A program made the position numbers and the translations under genes. Positions 53,065 through 61,295 of a DNA stretch of 64,000 nt are shown here, piece after piece; position 1 is the first letter of the stretch, and the number at the start of each line of letters is the position of its first letter. The notes beneath the pieces were generated by a model. It was given only the letters and a program-made list of their open reading frames with translations. It did no database searches and was not told the DNA's origin. Origin of the DNA: Berkiella_A sp963976875 (GTDB lineage: Bacteria > Pseudomonadota > Gammaproteobacteria > Berkiellales > Berkiellaceae); contig CAXBML010000001.1 of the NCBI GenBank assembly GCA_963976875.1, positions 207,064 through 271,063 of the forward strand, read 5' to 3'.

Positions 53065-54483
53065 TTATCCTTCCTTAGGAGTTACATCGGCGTCACTTAA
53101 GAATAACAAGCCTAAACCTGTACCTTGATTAACCGTTACCGTATAGGGCATGTTAAACAATGGGCGTATCTGTTGCCCCCAACGTTTACCGACCTCACCC
53201 AAAGCAGTTAAAAATTCTTCTTTGCCAGACAATTCCGGCTTTTGAGTAGTCGTTGTGCCTGTTAATGGTGAAACAGTTGTTGTGCCTTGCTCTGTGATAG
53301 CTTTTGCATAACCTTCCATGAAGGATGAGGCAAACAAAGAGCCATAGCGCAATAAATAATGCTTATCGACATCAGAACCAACAGCCGTTCTAGCGGTGTT
53401 GGCATCGATTGCAACGACTTTTACACTCATTGAAGTAGGGCGCGAAGTCATTGTCATCGTCTCAAAGTTCATTAATAAGCGTTCTTGACGTGCTTCATGT
53501 GCGATAGAGCCGATGAGCTTCGCCCCTTTATATTTACCGTGAACGATGGTTGCTAAAACAGGGCCAGGTTCATCAGAGTTCACAGCTGTATCTAATACGC
53601 CAAACAAAATAGTACCGGCTTTAATGATCTCAAGTTTTGCTTTTTTGGCAGAGGATTTCTCTGTAATTGTGATTGCCTGAGGATTTCCTGCCGCATCTTT
53701 GACTGTGGTAATGACTTTGTCACCGTCAGCAGCAGATTCTAACATGCGCTCTATTTTGGGCACATATTTTTGTGATTCCCACTGGCCTGCAGTATAAGCT
53801 TGGGGAGTATAACTACTCCAGTCTTTATAAGCACCTTTAAGATAGCCACCCATATTTTTTTGTATGTCTTGCACTTCTTTAATATAAGCTTGCTTGTCTT
53901 GAGCTTCTTGCCTGCGAGCTTGACTTGCTTCTCTGGCATTTTTTTGTTCTATGCGCATTTTTTCAACGCGTTCGACTTGCTCTTGCCTTCTTCTCTCTAA
54001 TTCTTTGCGACGCTTTTCCTTTTGGGATTCCGCTTTGAAAGGACCACTATCAATAAATGCGCCACCTTGTGCTTCTCCCAACTGTATTTTTCCAACTTTA
54101 GGGCTATCAGTTGCTGGGCCTAAACTTTGGCCAACTTGCGTTAACTCAACTTGGCCTTCTTCTGGTGTGTCATCTTGAATTGCACCTAGGATAGTTGGTA
54201 TCGATGCGGTCTTTTTCTTGATAGCATCATCAGCTTTTTTTATATTTTCTTCACGTTGTAGTTTTACATATTTTTCAGGAGCTTTAGCTCCTGGGATCGA
54301 GCGAACGTTTGGTACACTACCAGTGCTAGAGCCTTGTGATGAAAGAGGGTCTTTATCAGCGCCTCTGAATTTAGAAATTGCAAATGCAACGCCTAAGAAA
54401 AAAATGACCCCTAAAGCAATTACTAATGTCCTGTTACGAGCATTTGTTAAACTGGATACTATAGTGAGTTGTTTTTTTGCCAT
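53065..54483 (-). CDS. icmE: Dot/Icm core protein IcmE (DotG), short form
   Basis: 472 residues, less than half of the Legionella protein (about 1048). One membrane segment near 18-37 (RTLVIALGVIFFLGVAFAIS), a charged coiled coil (about 155-210, EKRRKELERRRQEQVERVEK) and the VirB10-like C-terminal domain (about 260-472; IKAGTILFGVLDTAVNSDEP and LIGSIAHEARQERLLMNF). The long repeat region of Legionella DotG is absent. This size is like TraO of IncI plasmids. It runs from inner to outer membrane as the channel core. Overlap-free spacing of 2-4 bp to icmK and icmG. Confidence 0.93.
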   Translation of the reverse strand: MAKKQLTIVSSLTNARNRTLVIALGVIFFLGVAFAISKFRGADKDPLSSQGSSTGSVPNVRSIPGAKAPEKYVKLQREENIKKADDAIKKKTASIPTILGAIQDDTPEEGQVELTQVGQSLGPATDSPKVGKIQLGEAQGGAFIDSGPFKAESQKEKRRKELERRRQEQVERVEKMRIEQKNAREASQARRQEAQDKQAYIKEVQDIQKNMGGYLKGAYKDWSSYTPQAYTAGQWESQKYVPKIERMLESAADGDKVITTVKDAAGNPQAITITEKSSAKKAKLEIIKAGTILFGVLDTAVNSDEPGPVLATIVHGKYKGAKLIGSIAHEARQERLLMNFETMTMTSRPTSMSVKVVAIDANTARTAVGSDVDKHYLLRYGSLFASSFMEGYAKAITEQGTTTVSPLTGTTTTQKPELSGKEEFLTALGEVGKRWGQQIRPLFNMPYTVTVNQGTGLGLLFLSDADVTPKEG

Positions 54484-54485
54484 TG

Positions 54486-55658
54486 TTATAACCCTGTTAG
54501 CTTAATGTTGATGGTTTGACCATCTTTAGATGCCAATAAGTAAGGTGTAGGCATGATTTCATACACATGCGTGCCATCTGGGCTTGAGACAGTTGCCATC
54601 CATGCTGGCGATAATAATGTTATTTTGGAGCGATAGTATACCTTCTCATTGTAAAGCCAGGCTTGAGCAAAATCACCATGAACATTAAGTTTGAGGCTAC
54701 CTTTGGGTGGGATGCCATCTAACATATTAATCATATCTGCGTTTACATCAGAGGTATATGATTTATTATTTACAACGGCAGGGAAGGCTTCTGGGCCTCT
54801 GGCTTGTAGTTGCAAGTCCACTCTAAAATCTACGTCCTTTTGGCCAGAAACCAATGTGAGCATTACTGGCGTATTCAATCCAACCAAACGCACAGCCATA
54901 TTGGCATGGACATATCGTTTTGTACTTTGAATAAACATGGTGTTTGATTGGCTGTCCCATTGAATATTAAAGTTTTTAGGGTCACCAAGTGAATAAGCCG
55001 TAATAGGCCATGGTGCACCTGTGCGGTCAACAAAAAGCATGGTTGAAACAAAACCAGCAGAAAGTCGTATTACGGGAGCTTGGCTTCCAGGCTCTAAATT
55101 AACGGGCAAAGAGCTAAAGTGTGGTGTGGGCGGAGAAGACGGTGGGGTCGCCTTCGCTTGCAAGGCCAAATCATAATATTTATGCATTTTAGTGATTTGG
55201 TCAGGGCTTAATGGCAATGCACCCTCTATCAATCCTTCAAAAGCTTCTTCGTTTTGTTTTTGCTTAATGCTTTTCTCTTTTGACGTTCGTTTTCTTTTTT
55301 TGTTGGGTTTGAAATTGGGAGGCATGTTGCCATCAACGTCGTTTGGTTGAAGTTGGCCTGATTCTAAGTTAGTCTGCAATCCTTGCAAATATACCTGCAA
55401 TTCCTCAGGGCTCATATTTTGAGTATTACTTAGAAATTCATTAATTTCAGCTTTAGACATACCACTTTGCTTTGAGATAGCATCAATGGCTTTTTTAGAA
55501 TAAGCATTCTGAGTTACATTTGGTCTTGTTTTTTTAGAACCCGCAGAACTAGCCGTGTCACTTTTTTTAGTGGCAGACGACTCATCTCCCAGCATAGCAA
55601 GAGATGGTTGAGCAAAGGTCATCGCTATGAAGGGCAACCATAGCATCGTTTTTTTCAT
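54486..55658 (-). CDS. icmK: Dot/Icm outer-membrane protein IcmK (DotH)
   Basis: 390 residues from the ATG at 55658 (AGG ten bases upstream; an in-frame TTG lies 21 bp earlier). Signal peptide MKKTMLWLPFIAMTFAQPSLA. Low-complexity polar segment (about 20-130), then the conserved domain: VIRLSAGFVSTMLFVDRTGAP, KRYVHANMAVRL and DGTHVYEIMPTPYLL. DotH with DotC and DotD forms the outer-membrane core ring. Between icmL and icmE, as in Legionella. Confidence 0.94.
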   Translation of the reverse strand: MKKTMLWLPFIAMTFAQPSLAMLGDESSATKKSDTASSAGSKKTRPNVTQNAYSKKAIDAISKQSGMSKAEINEFLSNTQNMSPEELQVYLQGLQTNLESGQLQPNDVDGNMPPNFKPNKKRKRTSKEKSIKQKQNEEAFEGLIEGALPLSPDQITKMHKYYDLALQAKATPPSSPPTPHFSSLPVNLEPGSQAPVIRLSAGFVSTMLFVDRTGAPWPITAYSLGDPKNFNIQWDSQSNTMFIQSTKRYVHANMAVRLVGLNTPVMLTLVSGQKDVDFRVDLQLQARGPEAFPAVVNNKSYTSDVNADMINMLDGIPPKGSLKLNVHGDFAQAWLYNEKVYYRSKITLLSPAWMATVSSPDGTHVYEIMPTPYLLASKDGQTINIKLTGL

Positions 55659-55717
55659 GTTAAGTTCATCCTTTTGCAAATATCATTCAGCAAAATATTT
55701 TGTTGTGTTAAGCATTA

Positions 55718-56470
55718 TTATCTTGAGCCTTCACGAACAACAAATGAAGCTATCCCAACACCTTTCTCTGATTCTAATGTGGGAATGCGAGTAATAAGCA
55801 TAGTGACAACAATATTTTGTCTGATACTGTCCGAGGCACTTTGGTATGTTAATAGCATTGGAAATTGTACTTGCCATGCATATCGACCGTTGGAAGTTCT
55901 ACCTTCTTTTAATACTACAGGGGCACCAGTTGGAACCGCTGAGACAACTAATTTTTTACTTTTAACGGCTTCTAAGTTTCTGGAGCTCGTTAAGGCGGAT
56001 AAGAAATTTTGATATCCACGTTTAGTAAAATACTGACGAACATCTTGCAATGCTTTTCGATAATTTACAAAGTTGAATGTGTAGGCAGCTGTGCCGGCTT
56101 CAGTCGCCCACTGTAGTAGCGCATTTGTTTGTAAGTTAGGCTGGTCTAAGGAGATTAATTTAATTAATTTACCGTCAGCAGTCGTTGCAAAATATGTCGG
56201 CTTTGGTTGGTTTTGTTGCTGATAATAGACATACCCGATAAGGGCTGCAATAATGCCCAACAATAATAAACACATTATCATGAGGCGCCGAAAATTATCG
56301 CGGTAGAAATTGTTTCGGAGCATCACAAGCTCTAGCCCACCAGTAGCAGGGCCCTTCGGAATAACATCGGGCTTTGCTTTAACCGGTTTTTTCTTTCCTT
56401 TTTTAACAACCGGGTTCGAATCAGATTTGATTTTATCTTGTTCGTTTGGGTTATCGCTTCCTGTTGCCAT
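55718..56470 (-). CDS. icmL: Dot/Icm inner-membrane protein IcmL (DotI)
   Basis: 250 residues from the ATG at 56470 (AAGGA upstream). A basic cytoplasmic N-terminus (1-70), one membrane segment (LMIMCLLLLGIIAALIGYVYY, about 73-93) and a periplasmic VirB8-like domain. TAAYTFNFVNYRKALQDVRQ and QFPMLLTYQSASDSIRQNIV are family stretches. DotI/DotJ form an inner-membrane complex in Legionella; no IcmM/DotJ gene is visible next to it here. Confidence 0.93.
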   Translation of the reverse strand: MATGSDNPNEQDKIKSDSNPVVKKGKKKPVKAKPDVIPKGPATGGLELVMLRNNFYRDNFRRLMIMCLLLLGIIAALIGYVYYQQQNQPKPTYFATTADGKLIKLISLDQPNLQTNALLQWATEAGTAAYTFNFVNYRKALQDVRQYFTKRGYQNFLSALTSSRNLEAVKSKKLVVSAVPTGAPVVLKEGRTSNGRYAWQVQFPMLLTYQSASDSIRQNIVVTMLITRIPTLESEKGVGIASFVVREGSR

Positions 56471-56610
56471 GTGTGAGGCTTCCTTGTACAAAATTAAAAG
56501 CTACTAACTAGCTCATTGTAACTGCTCAATTCTCAACAGTATAACATTGTCTATGTGCTATAACAGTGCTGAGTATTAATTTGGTTCAACATAACTCTAT
56601 AATTTTAAAA

Positions 56611-56877
56611 TTAATCTGGATACTTGTTAAACCATGGGTGAGCAGCGCGTTGATTACCACCTAAAAAAGTTTTTAACCATCTTCCAAATACAGGCAATGA
56701 AAAACCAAACTTATTGAGCATTCCAAAAAAAATACAAATTGAAGCACAAAGGATGAAAGTCCATAGGCGAATATGCAGCATAAAAAAAAGTAAAGGCACT
56801 GCGGAATATGCATCCAAGAAAAAAAACTTGGCGGGGCGTGCAGAATCACGCCAATGAACGGTATCTGGATTTCTCAT
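56611..56877 (-). CDS. icmT: Dot/Icm protein IcmT
   Basis: 88 residues, close to Legionella IcmT (86). N-terminal HWRDSARPAKFFFLDAYSAV and C-terminal FSLPVFGRWLKTFLGGNQRAAHPW are the family marks, with two hydrophobic segments between. IcmT is needed in Legionella for egress and Dot/Icm function; its exact role is unsettled. In Legionella it lies beside icmS; here it is in the middle of the minus-strand operon, right after dotB. Confidence 0.93.
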   Translation of the reverse strand: MRNPDTVHWRDSARPAKFFFLDAYSAVPLLFFMLHIRLWTFILCASICIFFGMLNKFGFSLPVFGRWLKTFLGGNQRAAHPWFNKYPD

Positions 56878-56891
56878 GCGGGTTGTACCTC

Positions 56892-58031
56892 CTAAGCTTT
56901 TGAATCTTGGTCTAATTTTTTCGAACTGGCCGCAATAAGGTTGTATGTTCTCTCACTTATTATACCAGCATCAAACTTTCTTTGCGCGTCGACAATCATG
57001 GGTTGGCCTCTTTCTTTAAGAAGCTTACGTGTTGTATTTGCAAGCATCTCAACATCGGTGTTAACCAAAATATCACGGACGTCTTCATCAAAAACTAAAA
57101 ATTCACGTAATGCTGCGCGCTTACCATCTACGGTTGGCACAAGTTTTTGCCATAATGCAAGGCGCATTGTCTCTAAAATATCCAAAGCGCGACCATGGCG
57201 CTCTTCAGCAGGAAATGTTGAGATCATGCGACGTACACAATCTGCGACACCGTTACTGTGCAAAGTTGTGTAGACAGGGTGACCCGTTAGCGCTGCGTCA
57301 ATTACAGCAGCAATAGTTTCTGCGTCTCTGGCTTCCCCGACCAAAATCAATCCGGGTTTTCTTCTGAGTGCATTTCTCACACCGGCTGCAAAAGTAGGTA
57401 AGTGTTTAGGGATTTCTGTTTGACTAACAACAGAGGTTATTTTTTCAACTGAATCATAGACAAATTCTATAGGAGATTCATAAGTGACAACTTTTCGGTT
57501 GGCTTGTGGATCGGCTATTAGCTCTCTTAAGATTGCTGCTAATAAAGTACTCTTACCAGAACCAGTGGAGCCCGTGACAACAACAGTGCCTTGCATTGGA
57601 GACATATTGTCTAAAACTTCTTGCTCTAAGTTCATTGTAGAGAGCATAGGCGGATCTGATGGTATTGTTCTAATGGTAATTTGAATACCATCACGACCTT
57701 CAACTTGACATGCTGTCGCATTTACACGAAATCTATATCGCGTATCCCTATCGGGTCTAACTTCATAGTGGGTGTCAACATCTTTACCTGATGACAGTTG
57801 AGCTGTACCGTTTGGACCATAAATGGCATTGATCATTTCCCCGACTTCGGTATTTGACAAAGTTCTTTGGGTTATGGGGTGTAAGTGACCATAGATTTCA
57901 CCTAAAATTTTATTATCCGTTTGTATGGTGATATCTGATGTATCTTTTAATGTACAGTGTACGAGCAACCTATCCATCTCTCTTGCAGTAAAACGGATAG
58001 GCTCATCTGGTAAAATAAATTCATTACTCAT
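56892..58031 (-). CDS. dotB: Dot/Icm ATPase DotB
   Basis: 379-residue PilT/VirB11-like hexameric ATPase that docks on DotO in the cytoplasm. Walker A GSTGSGKSTLLAAIL (about 155-169), Asp box TYESPIEFVYDS, Walker B GLILVGEARDAET and His box TGHPVYTTLHS are intact. It starts 8 bp after dotC. The order dotD-dotC-dotB is the same as in Legionella. Confidence 0.96.
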   Translation of the reverse strand: MSNEFILPDEPIRFTAREMDRLLVHCTLKDTSDITIQTDNKILGEIYGHLHPITQRTLSNTEVGEMINAIYGPNGTAQLSSGKDVDTHYEVRPDRDTRYRFRVNATACQVEGRDGIQITIRTIPSDPPMLSTMNLEQEVLDNMSPMQGTVVVTGSTGSGKSTLLAAILRELIADPQANRKVVTYESPIEFVYDSVEKITSVVSQTEIPKHLPTFAAGVRNALRRKPGLILVGEARDAETIAAVIDAALTGHPVYTTLHSNGVADCVRRMISTFPAEERHGRALDILETMRLALWQKLVPTVDGKRAALREFLVFDEDVRDILVNTDVEMLANTTRKLLKERGQPMIVDAQRKFDAGIISERTYNLIAASSKKLDQDSKA

Positions 58032-58039
58032 TCAATCAC

Positions 58040-58849
58040 CTAATTAATATAAATGGGAGAAGATTGTGTAAGCCAGTCCTCACCTTTTTGCTGATAACGG
58101 AATGAAGGTAGCGCTGTGATATTATAAATACGGTCATTGATTGTCATTTCGTTATCATTACCTGTAATACCCATGTTTACTTCAGCAACATAAGGTGGGC
58201 TAACAATGTTTTGAGCCAGTAAGTTACGATAACGTACCATGCCTTGGTAATCTCTTTTTAGTCGGCCTAGATTTTCTGAGAATATACTGTCGGCTTGGTC
58301 AATGCCTGCCTGCCAGCCTTCTTCTACGTAATTGTTCCATACTTTTCGTTCAGCACTATTTTTAGGCATCATCGATGGATCTGGTTGCTCAGGTTTACCA
58401 AATTTCAAATAAACATAGTCACGCCATGTAGGCGGTAAGCTAACAAACCTGGCTTGACTCTCGATAGAATAGGAGCGATCTGCTAAGCGAATAGCCCGTG
58501 AGGAGCTTTGATCGTAGCTATAACTACCCTCAATGAGAACTGGAGGAAGTATATGATTGTGTAGTAATAAAGCATTAAAATTAAAGATACGATCTAAAGG
58601 ATGATGATATCGGCTAATAATTTGATTGATTTGTTCTGCTCGCCAAGCTAGGCCGCCGCGTGCGCCAACACTCATAGCCGCATCTCTTAAGGCTTGGTGT
58701 CTAATGCCTGTAATGGAGAAGGTGGATGAAGCAAATTTAGATTGGCTTTGGTATTCTTCCACTGCATTTGTAGATGGAGAGGGGGCTGTACATCCAAATA
58801 AAAACACAACACTAATAGAGCCGGCTAGGGTAAATAAAGCACGTTTCAT
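58040..58849 (-). CDS. dotC: Dot/Icm outer-membrane lipoprotein DotC
   Basis: 269 residues. Signal peptide with lipobox VFLFGC (Cys20 would be lipidated). Family stretches: LRDAAMSVGARGGLAWRAEQ, RIFNFNALLLHNHILPPVL, VSLPPTWRDYVYLKF and EEGWQAGIDQADSIFSENL. DotC with DotD carries DotH to the outer membrane. Lies between dotD and dotB, 8 bp before dotB. Confidence 0.95.
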   Translation of the reverse strand: MKRALFTLAGSISVVFLFGCTAPSPSTNAVEEYQSQSKFASSTFSITGIRHQALRDAAMSVGARGGLAWRAEQINQIISRYHHPLDRIFNFNALLLHNHILPPVLIEGSYSYDQSSSRAIRLADRSYSIESQARFVSLPPTWRDYVYLKFGKPEQPDPSMMPKNSAERKVWNNYVEEGWQAGIDQADSIFSENLGRLKRDYQGMVRYRNLLAQNIVSPPYVAEVNMGITGNDNEMTINDRIYNITALPSFRYQQKGEDWLTQSSPIYIN

Positions 58850-58917
58850 TGTTATCCAGCAACCTTCTTGTTAATTAAACATCTCAATTCAAAAAAATTT
58901 CTTCGATTCCACTTTAT

Positions 58918-59379
58918 TTAAGTTGGAATATATCGTAACTCAATTATCCTACTGGATGGATATACAACCAGATTAGCTCGGTTACCAGCTTGTATACCCG
59001 CATCTTTTAGAACATCAGCAATAACGCGATCTCTAGCTGCCAAAGTAACTAAAACGGGCACTGCAGGAATTGGGCCTAATACTTTGACACGGTATCGAGA
59101 CATTGATGCTATTTTTTCTAATAGAGGTTCAATAGGTCCAGACCAGTTAATGCTAGTTGATCCACCCATTCCACCATCTGGTGTGACTAAAATGTCAGTG
59201 TTAATGGGCTCTTTAGCATATGCTTGCTGTGTAAGAGCCAGTGTTTTTAAAGAGTCCTCAACTGATAAGGCTACTTTTTGTAGTTGTCTATCAACATCGG
59301 TCATCTGGTAAGTTGGCTTAGGTGTGCAAGCGGCTAGTAAAGATAAGGATACGCAGCTTAGTAATGCTTTAACTCTCAT
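58918..59379 (-). CDS. dotD: Dot/Icm outer-membrane lipoprotein DotD
   Basis: 153 residues from the ATG at 59379, preceded by AAGGG. Lipobox LLAAC (Cys18). The C-terminal part is a secretin-N0-like domain (INWSGPIEPLLEKIASMSRY, VIADVLKDAGIQAGNRANLV). Partner of DotC and DotH in the outer-membrane core. First gene of the nine-gene operon dotD-C-B-icmT-L-K-E-G-B. Confidence 0.93.
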   Translation of the reverse strand: MRVKALLSCVSLSLLAACTPKPTYQMTDVDRQLQKVALSVEDSLKTLALTQQAYAKEPINTDILVTPDGGMGGSTSINWSGPIEPLLEKIASMSRYRVKVLGPIPAVPVLVTLAARDRVIADVLKDAGIQAGNRANLVVYPSSRIIELRYIPT

Positions 59380-59408
59380 AAAAACCCTTAAGATATTATT
59401 TTGACACA

Positions 59409-59414
59409 ATTATA
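59409..59414 (-). promoter_or_regulatory. Candidate -10 box for the dotD operon
   Basis: A perfect TATAAT on the minus strand lies 30 nt before the dotD ATG. The -35 region is poor (CTGCAT with a 17-nt spacer), which would fit an activator-dependent promoter. Confidence 0.5.
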
Positions 59415-59472
59415 ACGACTATCTGAAGTATATGCAGCGATTTTTTTACTATCAAAATAGTAGTATTAAATT

Positions 59473-59501
59473 TTGTCGAACTTAATGACTATATATATAC
59501 T
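59473..59501 (+). promoter_or_regulatory. Candidate sigma-70 promoter for icmS-icmP-icmO
   Basis: TTGTCG (59473-59478) and TATACT (59496-59501) with the ideal 17-nt spacer, about 180 nt before the icmS ATG, in the 301-bp gap shared with dotD. The long leader contains an inverted repeat (separate entry). Confidence 0.55.
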
Positions 59502-59535
59502 CTAAGTGTGTGGTAAGACAACTAAGTATCCGTAT

Positions 59536-59578
59536 TTCATGATATGCTAGAAAATATATCAGGCTGACATATCACGAA
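59536..59578 (+). promoter_or_regulatory. Inverted repeat in the icmS leader
   Basis: TTCATGATATG (59536-59546) and CATATCACGAA (59568-59578) pair over 11 bp with one G-T pair, 21 bp apart, 35 nt downstream of the candidate -10 box. It may be a dimer-binding site or an RNA stem in the 5' leader. Confidence 0.4.
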
Positions 59579-59680
59579 TATTAGACTAAAGTACAATTGA
59601 ATGGATGTCTAGTATGTTTTATATTGGTCACGGGGTGTTATGTTTTTTCTTAATGAGAACAATTGGCGGTTTATACAGTT

Positions 59681-60025
59681 ATGGCAGATGAATTCGTTAG
59701 CAGTTTCAAATCAGTTGCAAAGCTATTACGTTGCAATTTTACGTTGCGCGATCAACCTATCACAATTGAACAAGCTCTTGCTGATGTAGGGTTATTGCCC
59801 TCCATTATGCGACGAGCAGACCAACTTTGTTCATTTTGTATGGGATTTGGCTTAGGTGTGAGTTTTGATGAGGTGCAGGGCACCATGCTAGGTGTTCAAG
59901 TAAAATTTGATAGTGAGACCCCGAACTCTCTAAGATTATTATGTGCGACGGATGTTTTAATTGAGATTATTCAATCTGCGCCATCAAGAGAAAGCACTCC
60001 TTTGGATGATTTGATGTATGACTAA
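59681..60025 (+). CDS. icmS: Dot/Icm chaperone IcmS
   Basis: 114 residues from the ATG at 59681, exactly the Legionella length; a TTG 18 bp upstream is in frame. Family stretches: LLPSIMRRADQLCSFCMGFG and the C-terminal APSRESTPLDDLMYD. IcmS with IcmW binds effectors and the DotL C-terminus to present substrates. First gene of a three-gene plus-strand unit; icmW is not visible in the window. Confidence 0.95.
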   Translation: MADEFVSSFKSVAKLLRCNFTLRDQPITIEQALADVGLLPSIMRRADQLCSFCMGFGLGVSFDEVQGTMLGVQVKFDSETPNSLRLLCATDVLIEIIQSAPSRESTPLDDLMYD

Positions 60026-60085
60026 ACTTTATTTTGAAGTAATAAGACAAAAAACTAAAATTATTAACGCTATGACGGTGAAATT

Positions 60086-61246
60086 ATGAGCGGACAACAA
60101 GGTCCAGGTCAGGAAGATAAAAACTCTTACGGATTATTATGGGGTATTGCTTTAGTTTTTGTTATTGGCGTGCTTATTTGGTGGAAATGGGATGCTCAAT
60201 TGAAGCATGGCTTTATGAAGCTTAAATATTGGGAGATGAGCGCTATTTCTTTTTTTGTTGATGATCCGGAATTGCAATCTCGGGTGATACTAATCGAACA
60301 AGCCTTTGAGGAAGGTACAAGCGGTCGTTTAACCTTACATGAAGCAAGTGAGATGGCAGCAGTGGCAGGCGAGTACTTACGCTATCCCATTGGGATTTTA
60401 TTAGCATTGATGGCTTGGTATTTGTATCGGGGGCATGCCACGATGCGATTCAATAAAATCTATAATATGGATGCTTTAGCGCGACAAGAAAAAGGTAACT
60501 GGCCACAAATTTCTCCCGTTGTTGATTTAGATTTAGTAAAAGAAGATATCAATGAAGGCCCATGGTCTATTGCGCAAAATCCTATGCAATTTTCTAGAAA
60601 ATATAAAGTTCTTGATATTATCGTTGAAGCGGATAAAAAATCTGCTTGGAAAGCAGAGGGCGTTTATAAAGCCACAGTCAATAAAGAGAAAGCTGCGCAA
60701 GTGTTTGCAGCCCAACTGGGCCCACTTTGGGCTGGTGCGAAACAGCTACCACCGCATACAAGAGCGATATATGCTGCTTTTTTGTTGCGCGCAGAACACA
60801 AGCCTGATGAGGCAAGAGCACTGCTAGGCGAATTATCCGCATCTGCGGCCAAAGGTGCCATCGATTACTCCGGGGTCGATGACATTATTAATAAATACGG
60901 TAAAAATAAAGTCGTACAACGTTGTTTAGAAAGACACGCCTATGTGATGACTGTAATGGCAGAACTGCTAGAAGTCGCTAGATTAGATGGTGTTTTTGCG
61001 ACAGCAGATTTTCTTTGGCTTAAGCCGGTTGATCGTCGTCTATGGTACATATTAAATTGCGTCGGTAGGCAAGTAGCTTGCTGTGAAATTGGGGGGGCTT
61101 TCGCTCACTGGTTGGCGGAAAAACAAATGGGGCGCGCTTTAAGTGTGCCAATGGTAGATGAAGCTGTCAATGCATTAGACGTTGCAATTACGAACACAAT
61201 CTATATGCCAGATGAAGAAGAGCAAGATGCATTAAAGCAACAGTAA
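60086..61246 (+). CDS. icmP: Dot/Icm coupling-complex protein IcmP (DotM)
   Basis: 386 residues, close to Legionella IcmP (376). Two membrane segments in the N-terminal part (GLLWGIALVFVIGVLIWW, about 13-30, and YPIGILLALMAWYLY, about 102-116) and a cytoplasmic domain with RHAYVMTVMAELLEVARLDG and FLWLKPVDRRLWYILNCVGR. DotM binds DotL and helps recognise acidic-tailed effectors. Located 60 bp after icmS with no room for icmR or icmQ. Confidence 0.95.
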   Translation: MSGQQGPGQEDKNSYGLLWGIALVFVIGVLIWWKWDAQLKHGFMKLKYWEMSAISFFVDDPELQSRVILIEQAFEEGTSGRLTLHEASEMAAVAGEYLRYPIGILLALMAWYLYRGHATMRFNKIYNMDALARQEKGNWPQISPVVDLDLVKEDINEGPWSIAQNPMQFSRKYKVLDIIVEADKKSAWKAEGVYKATVNKEKAAQVFAAQLGPLWAGAKQLPPHTRAIYAAFLLRAEHKPDEARALLGELSASAAKGAIDYSGVDDIINKYGKNKVVQRCLERHAYVMTVMAELLEVARLDGVFATADFLWLKPVDRRLWYILNCVGRQVACCEIGGAFAHWLAEKQMGRALSVPMVDEAVNALDVAITNTIYMPDEEEQDALKQQ

Positions 61247-61295
61247 GTAAAAAAGCAGCAATAAGCGACGACATAAGAATTCTTAGGGGATAAAA

